Position numbers and translations under genes: made by a program. A DNA stretch of 64,000 nt from Enterococcus wangshanyuanii. GTDB taxonomy: Bacteria; Bacillota; Bacilli; Lactobacillales; Enterococcaceae. This document shows, in pieces, positions 26,221-36,485 of this stretch (the stretch's first letter is position 1; the number at the start of each line of letters is the position of its first letter). The notes beneath the pieces were generated by a model, which was not told the DNA's origin, did not search any database, and saw only the letters and a list, made by a program, of their open reading frames with translations. The DNA is taken from contig NZ_CP021874.1 in the NCBI RefSeq assembly GCF_002197645.1, forward strand, positions 3,348,001 to 3,412,000, in the 5' to 3' direction.

Positions 26221-27942
26221 ATGAAGAATAATCTGATCATTATCGTAGTTTTAGCTATAATAATCATCGCAGCTGTTTTGTATTTAGTTGGATTTTTTAT
26301 GAGAAAGAAAAATCAAATGAAACTCGATAATCTGGAAAAGAGGAAAGAAGAGCTGTTTGACTTACCGGTGATCGAAGAAGTTGACGATGTCAAAAAGATG
26401 CATATGGTTGGTCAAAGCCAAAACACATTTAGAGAATGGAATCAACGTTGGACAGAAATCTCGACTCGCTCTTTTGCAGAACTGGAAAGTCAGATATTTG
26501 AAGTTGAAGAGCTGAATGAATCTTTTCGTTTTATGAAAGCCAAAAAAGCCGTTGCTTCAGCAGAAGATACGATGGACGAAATGGAATCAGAAGTCGAAAT
26601 CATTCGTAACGGATTAAGAGAGCTGCGTGAAAGTGAAGAACGTAATTCACTTGAAGTTCAAAAAGCGCTGGATGTTTATGAAGAACTTAGCAAGTTGCTT
26701 CATGATGAAAAAGCTGAATTTGGTTCAGCCTATCCTGAACTACAAAAACAAATCAAAAATATCGAACTTGAGTTTACTCAATTCGTTACATTGAATACCT
26801 CTGGAGATCCGATCGAAGCGCGTGAAGTACTGGAGAATGCTGAACGTCATACCTATGAATTAGATGATGTTATGAAACGTATTCCACCACTTTATGATGA
26901 ACTGACTAGAACGTTCCCAGACCAATTGAAAGAAATCGAAGAAGGATACAAGCGTCTGCTTGCAGATCACTATGTATTTCCTGAAAAGAATTTTACTGAA
27001 GAATTGAGACGTGTTCAAAAACGCGTGAAGAATTCAACCGTCGATTTGGAAAAAACAGAAGTGGATGCAGTAGAAGTAGCAAACCGTGATACAGCGAATG
27101 CCATCGATGCATTATATGAAATCATGGAACGTGAAATGAATGCGAAGAAATACGTAGTTACGAATCATAAAGTTGTTGGTGACTACATTGCACATACGTT
27201 AAAAAATAATCGCCAATTGATGATCGAATTAGATCATACTTCACAAAGCTATACGTTGAATCATAATGAGTTAGGTCGCTCAAGAGGCTTCCAATCGGAG
27301 ATCGAAGAATTGATCCGTCGTTATGAAGATTTTGAACCAAAATTAAAAGAACATACAATTCCTTATTCAGAAGTTCAAGCATTCTTCAAAGATTGCTACA
27401 AAATTCTTAATGATATCGAAAATCAACAAGTTGAAATCGATGACTCATTAAAAGAATTACGAAAAGGTGAAAAAATTGCACAAGAGAAAGTCGATCAATA
27501 TGATTTCCGTTTGCGTAATATCAAACGTTATGTTGAAAAACAACGTTTACCAGGACTACCAGCGGATTACTTGGAATTTTTCTTTGTAGCAACTGACCGT
27601 ATTGAAGAATTAAGTAAAGCCCTGAATAGAATCCGAATCAACATGGAAGAAATCAAAAAACTTTCTGATTTATGTAATGAAGACTTGGATCTATTAGATA
27701 AGAAAACGAATGATTTGGTCAATTCAGCTGCGTTGACAGAACAAATGATGCAGTATGCAAATCGTTATCGCCATACGCATGAAGCAATTCGTGTAGCAAT
27801 GGAAAATAGTTTAGAACTTTTCTCAAAAGAATACAGATACCAAGATGCATTGGATGAAATTGGCACAGCACTAGAACGAGTTGAGCCAGGCGCATTCAGA
27901 AGAATCGAAGATTTCTATTTCAATAATCTTGATGCCATCTAA
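26221..27942 (+). CDS. ezrA: Septation ring formation regulator EzrA
   Basis: 573 residues, the usual EzrA length. One N-terminal membrane helix (about 5-27) with almost nothing outside the cell precedes a long series of coiled coils rich in Glu, Lys and Leu. Conserved pieces include FREWNQRW and the closing EPGAFRRIEDFY. EzrA sits at the division site and modulates FtsZ ring assembly. It is followed by its own terminator. Confidence 0.95.
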   Translation: MKNNLIIIVVLAIIIIAAVLYLVGFFMRKKNQMKLDNLEKRKEELFDLPVIEEVDDVKKMHMVGQSQNTFREWNQRWTEISTRSFAELESQIFEVEELNESFRFMKAKKAVASAEDTMDEMESEVEIIRNGLRELRESEERNSLEVQKALDVYEELSKLLHDEKAEFGSAYPELQKQIKNIELEFTQFVTLNTSGDPIEAREVLENAERHTYELDDVMKRIPPLYDELTRTFPDQLKEIEEGYKRLLADHYVFPEKNFTEELRRVQKRVKNSTVDLEKTEVDAVEVANRDTANAIDALYEIMEREMNAKKYVVTNHKVVGDYIAHTLKNNRQLMIELDHTSQSYTLNHNELGRSRGFQSEIEELIRRYEDFEPKLKEHTIPYSEVQAFFKDCYKILNDIENQQVEIDDSLKELRKGEKIAQEKVDQYDFRLRNIKRYVEKQRLPGLPADYLEFFFVATDRIEELSKALNRIRINMEEIKKLSDLCNEDLDLLDKKTNDLVNSAALTEQMMQYANRYRHTHEAIRVAMENSLELFSKEYRYQDALDEIGTALERVEPGAFRRIEDFYFNNLDAI

Positions 27943-27946
27943 AAAT

Positions 27947-27978
27947 AAAAGGTGAGACGCTGGTCGTCTCACCTTTTT
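27947..27978 (+). terminator. ezrA terminator
   Basis: AAAGGTGAGACG pairs with CGTCTCACCTTT and a T-run follows. Confidence 0.9.
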
Positions 27979-28055
27979 CTATTGAACTGTCTGTTGAACT
28001 GCTCATTCGAAAAGTATATAATAAGAAAGAATTTCAAAGAGAAGAAGGTAATGTA

Positions 28056-29201
28056 ATGATTTATTTTGATAATAGCGCAACGACAGCTGTTTATCCTCAG
28101 GTGTTGGATACTTATGTAAAAACGAGTCAGCGAATCATCGGTAATCCCTCAAGTCTTCATGATTTAGGAACGCAGGCAGGCCGCTTGCTGGAAAAAGCCC
28201 GTGAGCAAATTGCAGAGCTGATGCAAGTCAAAACAAGTGAAATCTATTTTACCAGTGGTGGAACAGAAGGAGACAATTGGGTATTGAAAGGGACGGCGCT
28301 GGAGAAAAAACAGTTCGGACGTCATATCATTATTTCAAATGTGGAGCATCCAGCGGTTTCAGAAACGGCTGAACAATTAGCCCAAAATGGATTTGAACTT
28401 TCAATCGCACCAGTAGATGAAAATGGTCGTGTTAAGGTAGATGAGTTAGTAAAACTGATTCGTAAGGACACCATTCTTGTGTCTGTTATGGCTGTGAACA
28501 ACGAAGTTGGTACGATCCAGCCGATTCAGGAAATTAGCGAATGTTTAGAAGCTTACCCAACGATTCATTTTCATGTCGATGCGGTACAGGCAATTGGTAA
28601 AGTAAGTCAAGACGAATGGTTGACTGATCGAGTTGATTTTGCGACCTTTTCAGCACATAAATTTCACGGTCCTAGAGGTGTTGGTTTTATTTACTGGAAG
28701 CATGGTCGAAAATTAGAGCCGCTGTTAAATGGTGGCGGTCAAGAAATGAATCACCGCAGTGGAACTGAAAATGTGGCTGGAATTGTTTCGATGGCAAAAG
28801 CATTACGTTTATATATGGATAAAAGAAATGAGAAACCAGAACATACAGCAATTATCCGTCGTTATCTTCTTGAAGCTTTACAAGAGTATAGTAATGTAGC
28901 AATTTTTTCAAAAGATACGCCAGAATTTGCTCCCCATATTTTGTGTTTTGCACTAAAAGGCGTACGCGGAGAAGTACTGGTTCATGCGTTTGAAGAAAAG
29001 CAAATTTACACGTCGACCACTAGCGCCTGCTCAAGTCGAAAAAAAATTGCCAGCAGTACATTACACGCAATGAAGGTCCCGGATTCCTTAGCAACTTCGG
29101 CGATTCGTGTGAGCTTGGATGAGAGCAATACGATTGCAGAGGCTGAGCAGTTTATGATTATTTTTAATCAGTTATATAAGAAATTTTCGATATTGAATTA
29201 G
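28056..29201 (+). CDS. Cysteine desulfurase (NifS/IscS-like)
   Basis: 381 residues, class V aminotransferase fold. The PLP lysine is K202 in FSAHKFHGPRG and the catalytic cysteine C325 in TSTTSACSS. It lies directly before thiI, so it is the likely sulfur donor for 4-thiouridine formation in tRNA, as with NifZ of Bacillus. AGAAGG precedes the ATG. Confidence 0.92.
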   Translation: MIYFDNSATTAVYPQVLDTYVKTSQRIIGNPSSLHDLGTQAGRLLEKAREQIAELMQVKTSEIYFTSGGTEGDNWVLKGTALEKKQFGRHIIISNVEHPAVSETAEQLAQNGFELSIAPVDENGRVKVDELVKLIRKDTILVSVMAVNNEVGTIQPIQEISECLEAYPTIHFHVDAVQAIGKVSQDEWLTDRVDFATFSAHKFHGPRGVGFIYWKHGRKLEPLLNGGGQEMNHRSGTENVAGIVSMAKALRLYMDKRNEKPEHTAIIRRYLLEALQEYSNVAIFSKDTPEFAPHILCFALKGVRGEVLVHAFEEKQIYTSTTSACSSRKKIASSTLHAMKVPDSLATSAIRVSLDESNTIAEAEQFMIIFNQLYKKFSILN

Positions 29202-29334
29202 ACATTTAAAAATATAAAACACTATGTTATAGTAATTCAAGCAAATATTCAATGTTAGCACTTTGAAAAAAACGAAAAAAATATGTCTTGAAAACGTTGA
29301 TAAATCAAGCTTTATAAAGAAGGATTGAAGAAAA

Positions 29335-30540
29335 TTGAACTATACAGAAATTATGGTTCGCTACGGCGAACTTTCAACAAAAGGGAAAAATAAAAAGAGC
29401 TTCATCTCTCAACTTGCATACAATGTAAAACGGAATCTAGGTGATTTTCCCGCAGTTAAAATTCATGCTGACCGTGATCGTATGCATTTACTACTTAATG
29501 GAGAAGACAGCACGCAAATTATTCCTAGATTGGAAAAAATCTTTGGCATTCAAAATTTTTCTCCTAGTGTTCAGGTAGAAAAAGAGATGCCTGCCATTCG
29601 TGAAATGGTACAAACGATCATCAAAACAATTTATCAACCAGGTCAAACATTTAAAATTACATCAAAACGTTCTGATCATAATTTTGAGTTGGATTCTAAT
29701 GAGTTGAATCGTGAATTAGGCAGCGCAGTCTTTGAAGTTTGCCCGGAAATAACTGTTCAAATGAAAAAGCCTGATATCGAAATTCGAGTTGAAATACGAA
29801 ACGAAGGCGCCTATCTTTCTTACGAAACGATCAAAGGTGCTGGCGGCTTACCAGTTGGAACTGGAGGTCGTGGCATGTTGATGCTTTCCGGTGGAATCGA
29901 TTCACCTGTAGCTGGCTATTTAGCCATGAAACGTGGCGTAGAAGTAGAAGCAGTCCATTTTGCCAGTCCACCATATACTAGCGAACAAGCATTACAAAAA
30001 GCCAAAGATTTAGCAGCAAAAATCGCACCCTATGGCGGCAGTATGCAATTTATTGAAGTGCCATTTACGGAAATCCAAGAAGAAATCAAGCGAGTCGTTC
30101 CAGAAGGCTATTTGATGACGGTTACCCGTCGAATGATGTTGCGCTTAACAGATGCAATTCGTGAAGAACGAAAAGGGCTAGTGATCATCAATGGTGAATC
30201 TTTAGGTCAAGTCGCATCTCAAACCTTACAAAGTATGGTGGCAATCAATGAAGTAACAAATACACCGATCATTCGTCCAGTTGTCTCAATGGATAAAGGT
30301 GAAATCATTGAAATTGCTGAAAAAATCGATACCTTTGAACTTGCGATCCAGCCGTTTGAAGATTGCTGTACGATTTTTGCTCCGCCGCAACCAAAAACGA
30401 GACCAAGACTAGATAAGGCACAAGCTTATGAAGCGCGTCTAGATGTAGAAGGCTTGATGAAACGTGCTATGGCTGGTCTAAAAGTTAGTGAAATAACTGA
30501 AACGAGTGAACAATCAGAAGAATTTGCTGATTTACTATAA
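29335..30540 (+). CDS. thiI: tRNA 4-thiouridine sulfurtransferase ThiI
   Basis: 401 residues. An N-terminal ferredoxin-like/THUMP part (about 1-165) is followed by the PP-loop ATPase with [17 protein letters not shown]. The protein ends after the AANH domain and lacks the rhodanese domain of the E. coli enzyme, which is normal in Firmicutes; the desulfurase gene upstream supplies the sulfur. The TTG start is chosen because AAGGATTGAAG lies upstream and [12 protein letters not shown] begins there. Confidence 0.95.
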   Translation: MNYTEIMVRYGELSTKGKNKKSFISQLAYNVKRNLGDFPAVKIHADRDRMHLLLNGEDSTQIIPRLEKIFGIQNFSPSVQVEKEMPAIREMVQTIIKTIYQPGQTFKITSKRSDHNFELDSNELNRELGSAVFEVCPEITVQMKKPDIEIRVEIRNEGAYLSYETIKGAGGLPVGTGGRGMLMLSGGIDSPVAGYLAMKRGVEVEAVHFASPPYTSEQALQKAKDLAAKIAPYGGSMQFIEVPFTEIQEEIKRVVPEGYLMTVTRRMMLRLTDAIREERKGLVIINGESLGQVASQTLQSMVAINEVTNTPIIRPVVSMDKGEIIEIAEKIDTFELAIQPFEDCCTIFAPPQPKTRPRLDKAQAYEARLDVEGLMKRAMAGLKVSEITETSEQSEEFADLL

Positions 30541-30547
30541 AAGTTGA

Positions 30548-30586
30548 AAGAATAGACTTGATAACGCTATCGAGCCTATTCTTTTT
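30548..30586 (+). terminator. thiI terminator
   Basis: AGAATAG..T.GATA pairs with TATC.A..CTATTCT, followed by TTTTA. Confidence 0.75.
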
Positions 30587-30694
30587 ATTTATTAGGTTTT
30601 TCTCATACCTGCTCTCTTTTTCACAAACAAGTTGCCTCATCTTAAGAAGCATGCTAAACTAGTTATGTGAAATAAGTAACAAGGAGAGCTGGAA

Positions 30695-31348
30695 ATGAAA
30701 GAATTACATAAAGAAAAGAAGATGCCAAAAGCAACTGCGAAACGACTGCCTTTATATTTACGTTATTTAAAAATGCTGGGGGATTCTGGTGTCACAAGAA
30801 TCAAATCGAAAGAATTCAGTGATGTGATCCAAGTACCGCCGGCTACGATCCGTCGTGATTTTTCTCACTTGGGGGAATTAGGACGCAGTGGGTATGGCTA
30901 TGATGTACCGTATTTAATTGATGTATTCAGTCATATTTTAAATACGCAAGAAGAAAAGAGAATTGCGCTGATCGGTTGTGGAAATCTAGGTAAAGCCTTA
31001 GTGAAAAATAATTTTCGTCGTAATGAAAATTTGAATATCGTTTGTGCTTTTGACTCCTCAGAAGCAATCGTAGGCCTGTCGATCGATGATATTGTGATCC
31101 AGCCAATGGAAAAATTAAAGGAAGAAGTTGAAAAAACGGGTGTAACTGTTGCGATTTCGACAGTTCCAAGTCAATTTGCGCAAGAGGCTATCGACAAAAT
31201 TGTTGATGCAGGAATCACGGCTATTCTGAATTTTGCACCAGACCGGGTGACAGTCCCTCATAATGTGAATGTTCAATATATTGATTTGACGACAGAATTA
31301 CAGACATTGATCTACTTTGACGAGACCTTTACTAGTAACAGAGCTTAA
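30695..31348 (+). CDS. rex: Redox-sensing repressor Rex
   Basis: 217 residues. The N-terminal winged helix (RLPLYLRYLKML, then VPPATIRRDFSHLG) binds operators; the Rossmann domain has IGCGNLGKAL for NADH. The C-terminal helix swaps between subunits. Rex represses fermentation and respiration genes at low NADH. GGAGAG precedes the ATG. An ATG 27 bases later is a possible alternative. Confidence 0.95.
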   Translation: MKELHKEKKMPKATAKRLPLYLRYLKMLGDSGVTRIKSKEFSDVIQVPPATIRRDFSHLGELGRSGYGYDVPYLIDVFSHILNTQEEKRIALIGCGNLGKALVKNNFRRNENLNIVCAFDSSEAIVGLSIDDIVIQPMEKLKEEVEKTGVTVAISTVPSQFAQEAIDKIVDAGITAILNFAPDRVTVPHNVNVQYIDLTTELQTLIYFDETFTSNRA

Positions 31349-31447
31349 GAAGCAAGAACATTGTGATCGGGACAAACTTCTACTATACTTGATATAGATG
31401 CGGATGCTTGAAAGTCTTTCAATAGTAATAAAATGTAGTATGCTTTT
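31349..31447. other. Spacer after rex
   Basis: A+T-rich spacer with a small GAAAGTCTTTC palindrome. Open frames here on the minus strand are by-products of the tandem repeat next to it. Confidence 0.4.
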
Positions 31448-31593
31448 GCTGAGAAACACAGTGAATAAAGTGAACTGATGTTGAACAGTATAAGACTTTC
31501 GGAGTATGTGTTGATCATTTGCTGAGAAACACAGTGAATAAAGTGAACTGATGTTGAACAGTACAAGACTTTCGAAGAAAGTGTTGATCATTT
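31448..31593. repeat. Tandem repeat, two 73-bp units
   Basis: Units 31448-31520 and 31521-31593 start GCTGAGAAACACAGTG and differ at only a few places. No gene is coded. The repeat ends just before the hairpin array. Confidence 0.9.
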
Positions 31594-31608
31594 GTATTAT
31601 TTAGCTGC

Positions 31609-32310
31609 ACAGGCTAGCTCTTTGGAAAAAAGATAACTATTGAGTGAGATAAAGAGCATCTCAATCAATAGTTCCTATTTTTCAGTCAGAGCTTGACGAG
31701 CCTGTTCCGCTTTTATTGTTATCTAGCTGCATGAGCCAGTCTCTCGAGAAAAAGATAAAACATAAATGAGACAAAGAGCGTCTCAGTCATGTTTTCCTAT
31801 TTTTCAGTCGAGACTAAACGGGCTCATTCCGCTTTTATCGTTATCCAGCTGCACAAACCGATCCTTAGGAAAATAGATAAATCGCCTGTGAGACAAAAAG
31901 CGTCTCAAAGCCAATTTCCTAATTTTCTACAGGATCAAGCGGTTTGTTCCGCTTCTATCATTATCCAGCTGCATGAGCCAATCTCTCGGAAAAAAGATAA
32001 AATATAAATGAGGCAAAAAGCACCTCAGTTATATTTTCCTATTTTTCAGTCGAGATTGAGCGGCTCATTCCACTTTTATTGTTATCTAGCTGCATGAGCC
32101 AGTCTCTCGAGAAAAAGATAAAACCTGAATGAGGCAAAGAGCGCCTCAGTCATGTTTTCCTATTTTCTAGTCGAGACTAAACGGGCTCATTCCGCTTTTA
32201 TCGTTATCCAGCTGCACAAACCGATCCTTAGGAAAATAGATAAATCGCCTGTGAGACAAAAAGCGTCTCAAAGCCAATTTCCTAATTTTCTACAGGATCA
32301 AGCGGTTTGT
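31609..32310. repeat. Array of six hairpin repeats with 25-nt linkers
   Basis: Six imperfect palindromes lie at 31609-31705, 31731-31827, 31853-31947, 31973-32068, 32094-32190 and 32216-32310. Each pair is separated by exactly 25 bases of the linker TCCGCTTTTAT.GTTAT plus C.AGCTGC. Outer arms vary but stay paired: ACAGGC/GCCTGT, ATGAGCC/GGCTCAT, ACAAACC/GGTTTGT. The inner stem also covaries: GAGAT/ATCTC, GAGAC/GTCTC, GAGGC/GCCTC, always around AAAGAGC or AAAAAGC. The array ends 14 bases before the tpx ribosome site. Frames inside are not coding. Confidence 0.92.
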
Positions 32311-32339
32311 TCCGCTTTTAAATTAAGGAGGAGAAGTTA

Positions 32340-32831
32340 ATGTTCGTAACTAAAAAAGGTGAGCAAGTTGAAATCATTGGTGAACAGCCTAAAGTAGGCA
32401 TGAAAGCTCCAGCATTTTCGTTGCCAAATCTTAATGATGAAATGGTGAGTCTAAAAGATCTTGCTGGTAAAACAGTGTTGATCAGTGTAGTTCCAGATAT
32501 CGATACGCGGGTTTGTTCTTTACAGACAAAACGATTCAATCAAGAAGCTGCTAAAGTGGAAGATGTTGTATTTATAACAATTTCCAATAATACTAAAGAA
32601 GAGCAAGCTAATTGGTGTGCCGCTGAGGGGGTAGACATGGAGTTACTTCACGATACAAAAGGAACATTTGGTGAGGCTTACGGGCTATTTATCCCAACAA
32701 TGGGTCGCTTGGCTCGGGCTATTTTTATCATCGATCAAGAAGGAACCCTTGTTTATGAAGCCATTTCAGCTGAAATTGCTGAAGAGCCGGATTATGATTT
32801 GGCCTTAGAAAAAGCAAAAGCTGCACGATGA
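32340..32831 (+). CDS. tpx: Thiol peroxidase Tpx
   Basis: 163 residues. Peroxidatic C59 sits in DTRVCSLQTKRFN and the resolving C93 in ANWCAAEG, the atypical 2-Cys Tpx pattern. It reduces peroxides in the cytoplasm with thioredoxin. AAGGAGGAG precedes the ATG, directly after the hairpin array, so its leader would carry the array if transcription starts upstream. Confidence 0.95.
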   Translation: MFVTKKGEQVEIIGEQPKVGMKAPAFSLPNLNDEMVSLKDLAGKTVLISVVPDIDTRVCSLQTKRFNQEAAKVEDVVFITISNNTKEEQANWCAAEGVDMELLHDTKGTFGEAYGLFIPTMGRLARAIFIIDQEGTLVYEAISAEIAEEPDYDLALEKAKAAR

Positions 32832-32842
32832 TTTTTTTCAAA

Positions 32843-32872
32843 TTGACTTCTGTTCACGTTCAATGGTAGAAT
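32843..32872 (+). promoter_or_regulatory. Promoter of the valS T-box transcript
   Basis: TTGACT, an 18-base spacer and TAGAAT. The T-box leader starts a few bases downstream. Confidence 0.8.
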
Positions 32873-32878
32873 GTAGCA

Positions 32879-33125
32879 AAGACGTTGAACAAGAGGAGTA
32901 TTACTGGCATCGTTTTAGAGAGAAGATCGATTGGTGGGAGATTTTCACATAACCAGTAAGAAGGTAGCTTGGGAGTCGATGATTTGAATTTAGTAGAATG
33001 ATTCGAGTCGTGATCGTTACCTCACGAATGAAGTGGTGTTTGTAGTTACAGACACAATTTAGGTGGTACCACGTATAAAAAAGATTATGCGCCCTAGAAT
33101 ACGCAAGTATTTTAGGGCTTATTTT
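32879..33125 (+). promoter_or_regulatory. T-box riboswitch of valS
   Basis: The leader has an AGAGA motif in stem I, the T-box sequence AGGTGGTACCACG at 33061-33073, and a terminator from GCCCTAGAATAC pairing with GTATTTTAGGGC (33091-33118) followed by a T-rich tail. A GTA (valine) triplet in AAGGTAGC near 32963 is the likely specifier. Uncharged tRNA-Val should favour the antiterminator and valS expression. Confidence 0.93.
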
Positions 33126-33187
33126 TATGTCTTTCATTGAATCAATACTCACTAAAATAGTCGAAAAAACAGGAAGAAGGAATTTGT

Positions 33188-35833
33188 ATGACAGAAGAAA
33201 AAAATCTACCTACTAAATACCAGCCGACTGAGATCGAACAAGGCCGGTATCAAAAATGGTTGGATCAGGATTTGTTCAAACCAAATGGTGATAAAGAAGC
33301 TAAACCCTATTCAATCGTGATTCCTCCACCAAATGTAACTGGCAAACTACACTTGGGACATGCGTGGGATACGACTTTACAGGACATGATCATTCGTCAA
33401 AAAAGAATGCAGGGCTTTGACACCTTGTGGCTACCTGGAATGGATCACGCTGGGATTGCTACTCAAGCAAAGGTTGAAGAAAAGTTAGCCGAAGAGGGGA
33501 TTTCTCGTTATGATTTAGGCCGTGAAAAGTTTGTCGAACAAGTGTGGGACTGGAAAGAAGAATATGCTTCCCATATTCGTGAACAGTGGGCAAAAATGGG
33601 CTTATCTTTAGACTATAGCCGTGAACGTTTTACCTTAGATGAAGGGTTATCTCAAGCCGTTCGCAAAGTGTTTGTATCTTTATATGAAAAAGATTTGATC
33701 TATCGTGGGGAATACATCATCAATTGGGATCCTAAAGCGAAAACAGCATTATCAGATATTGAAGTGATCCACAAAGATATCGAAGGTGCGTTTTACCATA
33801 TGAGTTATCCACTGACTGACGGAACTGGAGTTGTGGAAATTGCGACAACTCGTCCTGAAACGATGTTGGGAGATACGGCGATCGCCGTTCATCCCGAAGA
33901 CGAACGCTATCAGGCTTTGATCGGTAAAACAGTAACACTACCATTAGTGGATAAAGAAATTCCGATCATTGCAGATGAATATGTCGATATGGAATTTGGA
34001 ACGGGTGTTGTAAAAATTACACCAGCTCATGATCCAAATGACTTTGAAGTTGGTAACCGTCATGATCTTCCTCGTGTCAATGTCATGAATGAAGATGGTT
34101 CTATGAATGAGCTTGCTGGTAAATACGAAGGAATGGACCGTTTTGCTGCAAGAAAAATGATCGTTTCTGATTTAAAAGAACTAGGTCGTTTGATCAAAAT
34201 TGAAACAATGAATCACAGTGTTGGTCATTCAGAACGGACAGGCGTTGTTGTTGAGCCAAGACTATCTACACAATGGTTCGTCAAAATGGCGCCATTAGCT
34301 GAAAAGGCGATCGAAAATCAAAAGACAGACAATGCAGTTGAATTTTTCCCTCCGCGTTTTGACCAAACGTTCTTGCGCTGGATGGACAATGTCCACGACT
34401 GGGTTATTTCCCGTCAATTATGGTGGGGTCATCAAATTCCCGCTTGGTATCATAAAGAGTCAGGTGAAATGTATGTTGGCATGGAAGCGCCGGAAGATGC
34501 AGATAACTGGATTCAGGATGCTGATGTATTAGATACATGGTTCAGTTCAGCTTTATGGCCATTTTCAACGATGGGCTGGCCAGACACGAATGCTGAAGAT
34601 TACCAACGTTATTTCCCGACAAGCACTTTGATCACAGGCTATGACATCATTTTCTTCTGGGTAAGCCGGATGATTTTCCAAAGCTTAGAATTTACAGAAC
34701 AGCGTCCGTTTAAAAATGTCTTGATGCATGGGTTGATTCGTGCAGAAGACGGCCGCAAGATGAGTAAGTCTTTAGGTAACGGGATCGATCCAATGGAAGT
34801 GATTGAAAAATATGGTGCAGATGCACTAAGATGGTTCTTATCAAACGGTTCGGCACCGGGACAAGACATGCGTTTTAGCTATGAAAAAATGGATGCAGCT
34901 TGGAACTTTATCAATAAAATCTGGAATGCTAGCCGTTTTGTTATCATGAACGTCGAAGGCATGACGTATGAAGATATCGACTTTAGCGGAGAAAAAACAG
35001 TCGCAGATCGCTGGATCTTAACTCGTTTAAATGAAACAGTTGAAAAAGTGACGGACTTCTTTGAACGGTTTGAGTTTGGTGAAGCTGGTCGTCAATTATA
35101 TAATTTCATTTGGGATGATTTTTGTGACTGGTATATCGAAATGAGTAAAGAAATTTTATACGGTGAAAATGAGACTGCTAAACAAACAACACGTAGTATT
35201 TTAGTTTATACGCTAGATCAAATTTTACGTTTATTGCACCCAATCATGCCGTTTGTAACAGAAGAAATTTGGGAAAACATTCCGCATCAAGGAGAGTCTT
35301 TAGTCGTTGCAGAGTATCCTGTTGTACATGAAGAGCTTTCTGATGAAACAGCTGCTCGCGGAATGGAAGTACTGAAAGAACTGATTCGTGCAGTCCGAAA
35401 CATTCGAGCAGAAGTGAATACACCGTTGTCTAAACCGATCACGCTGTTAATCAAAACAAACGATAAAGCCATTGACAAATTCTTGATCGAAAACACAAGT
35501 TACATTGAACGCTTCTGTAATCCAGAAGAATTGATGATCTCAAGTGATATTACAGCACCAGAGTTAGCGATGTCTGCTGTTTTAACAGGGGCTGAACTTT
35601 ATTTGCCGCTAGCAGGATTGATCAATATTGAAGAAGAAATCGCACGTTTAGAAAAAGAATTAGAAAAGTGGACTCAAGAAGTAAAACGTGTACAAGGAAA
35701 ATTAGCGAATGAACGTTTTGTAGCGAATGCGCCAGATGAAGTGGTTCAGGCAGAAAAAGAAAAAGAAAAAGATTATCTAGAAAAACAAGTAGTTGTGAAA
35801 GAACGAATTGCCCAATTACGTACCGTTGAATAA
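33188..35833 (+). CDS. valS: Valyl-tRNA synthetase
   Basis: 881 residues, full length. The HIGH motif is H55-L-G-H58 and the KMSKS motif starts at K524. The CP1 editing domain (about 190-350) has the [12 protein letters not shown] signature, and the C-terminal coiled coil (about 815-880) is the valine-type arm. It charges tRNA-Val and is under the T-box just upstream. Confidence 0.97.
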   Translation: MTEEKNLPTKYQPTEIEQGRYQKWLDQDLFKPNGDKEAKPYSIVIPPPNVTGKLHLGHAWDTTLQDMIIRQKRMQGFDTLWLPGMDHAGIATQAKVEEKLAEEGISRYDLGREKFVEQVWDWKEEYASHIREQWAKMGLSLDYSRERFTLDEGLSQAVRKVFVSLYEKDLIYRGEYIINWDPKAKTALSDIEVIHKDIEGAFYHMSYPLTDGTGVVEIATTRPETMLGDTAIAVHPEDERYQALIGKTVTLPLVDKEIPIIADEYVDMEFGTGVVKITPAHDPNDFEVGNRHDLPRVNVMNEDGSMNELAGKYEGMDRFAARKMIVSDLKELGRLIKIETMNHSVGHSERTGVVVEPRLSTQWFVKMAPLAEKAIENQKTDNAVEFFPPRFDQTFLRWMDNVHDWVISRQLWWGHQIPAWYHKESGEMYVGMEAPEDADNWIQDADVLDTWFSSALWPFSTMGWPDTNAEDYQRYFPTSTLITGYDIIFFWVSRMIFQSLEFTEQRPFKNVLMHGLIRAEDGRKMSKSLGNGIDPMEVIEKYGADALRWFLSNGSAPGQDMRFSYEKMDAAWNFINKIWNASRFVIMNVEGMTYEDIDFSGEKTVADRWILTRLNETVEKVTDFFERFEFGEAGRQLYNFIWDDFCDWYIEMSKEILYGENETAKQTTRSILVYTLDQILRLLHPIMPFVTEEIWENIPHQGESLVVAEYPVVHEELSDETAARGMEVLKELIRAVRNIRAEVNTPLSKPITLLIKTNDKAIDKFLIENTSYIERFCNPEELMISSDITAPELAMSAVLTGAELYLPLAGLINIEEEIARLEKELEKWTQEVKRVQGKLANERFVANAPDEVVQAEKEKEKDYLEKQVVVKERIAQLRTVE

Positions 35834-35837
35834 ATAA

Positions 35838-35873
35838 AAAAAAGGGGATGGCATAAAATGCCATTCCCTTTTT
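35838..35873. terminator. Bidirectional terminator after valS
   Basis: AAAAGGGGATGGCAT pairs with ATGCCATTCCCTTTT around AAA, between convergent genes. Confidence 0.9.
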
Positions 35874-36465
35874 AGCGTATCAAGAATCGATTGAATAAAA
35901 ATAATATAGCGTACCCATAAGTGGCTACAGACCAAAATTTGAAAATCAACAGAATTTTCATATACTCTTTAAATGGCAACTCAGTTAGTCCAGCAACTAA
36001 ACAGACCAAATCATCCGGTGCAAAAGGAACTAACAACGTTAAGATCATAAGTTTTTTGATCCCTTTTTGAGGACGGTCGACCATTCGTTCAAATTTGAGG
36101 TAACGTTTTTTTGATAAAATCAATCGTACAAAGGATTTGCCATAATAGCGAGCAAGCCAATAAACAATGATTTCTCCAATGATCAAACCAATATAGCTAT
36201 AAAACAATCCTTGAAGATTACCAAACATCAACATACCGACAACTGTGGAAATCCCACCAGGAAGAATCGGGACAATGACTTGAAGGATTTGTAAAAAAAT
36301 GAAAATAAATACAGCATATTCACCAAACTGGTCGATAAACGTTTGAAGTGACTGAACAGAACGAAAAATTCCTATAGAATAGCCGTAAATTACTAAAGCT
36401 GTAAAGCATAGGACTCCTAGAATAGGCAATACATAAATGATTCGTTTTAAAAACGTTCTCTCCAT
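35872..36465 (-). CDS. TVP38/TMEM64 family membrane protein
   Basis: About 197 residues from the ATG chosen here, which has AGAGAGGAA upstream; an in-frame TTG 24 bases earlier overlaps the previous stop but has no ribosome site. About five membrane segments surround the conserved VVPILPGGISTVVGMLMFG and RYYGKSFVRLIL pieces of the DedA/SNARE-associated superfamily. Members include lipid scramblases. It follows the yfhO-like gene, so the two are probably one envelope operon. Confidence 0.82.
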   Translation of the reverse strand: MERTFLKRIIYVLPILGVLCFTALVIYGYSIGIFRSVQSLQTFIDQFGEYAVFIFIFLQILQVIVPILPGGISTVVGMLMFGNLQGLFYSYIGLIIGEIIVYWLARYYGKSFVRLILSKKRYLKFERMVDRPQKGIKKLMILTLLVPFAPDDLVCLVAGLTELPFKEYMKILLIFKFWSVATYGYAILFLFNRFLIR

Positions 36466-36485
36466 ACTGGAAATTCCTCTCTTAC

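Noticed and set aside
31298..31591. Minus-strand frames of 97 and 73 codons with repeated peptide segments
   Set aside because: They are translations of the 73-bp tandem repeat, and one overlaps the end of rex.
31609..32310. CRISPR array
   Set aside because: The constant part is a 25-nt linker, but the 95-nt units between are related palindromes, not unique spacers, and no cas gene is near.
31789..32340. Two nearly identical plus-strand frames of 72 and 62 codons
   Set aside because: They are readings through the hairpin array; the sameness reflects the DNA repeat, not a protein family, and there is no ribosome site.
32901..33152. 83-codon minus-strand frame before valS
   Set aside because: It is the complement of the T-box leader.
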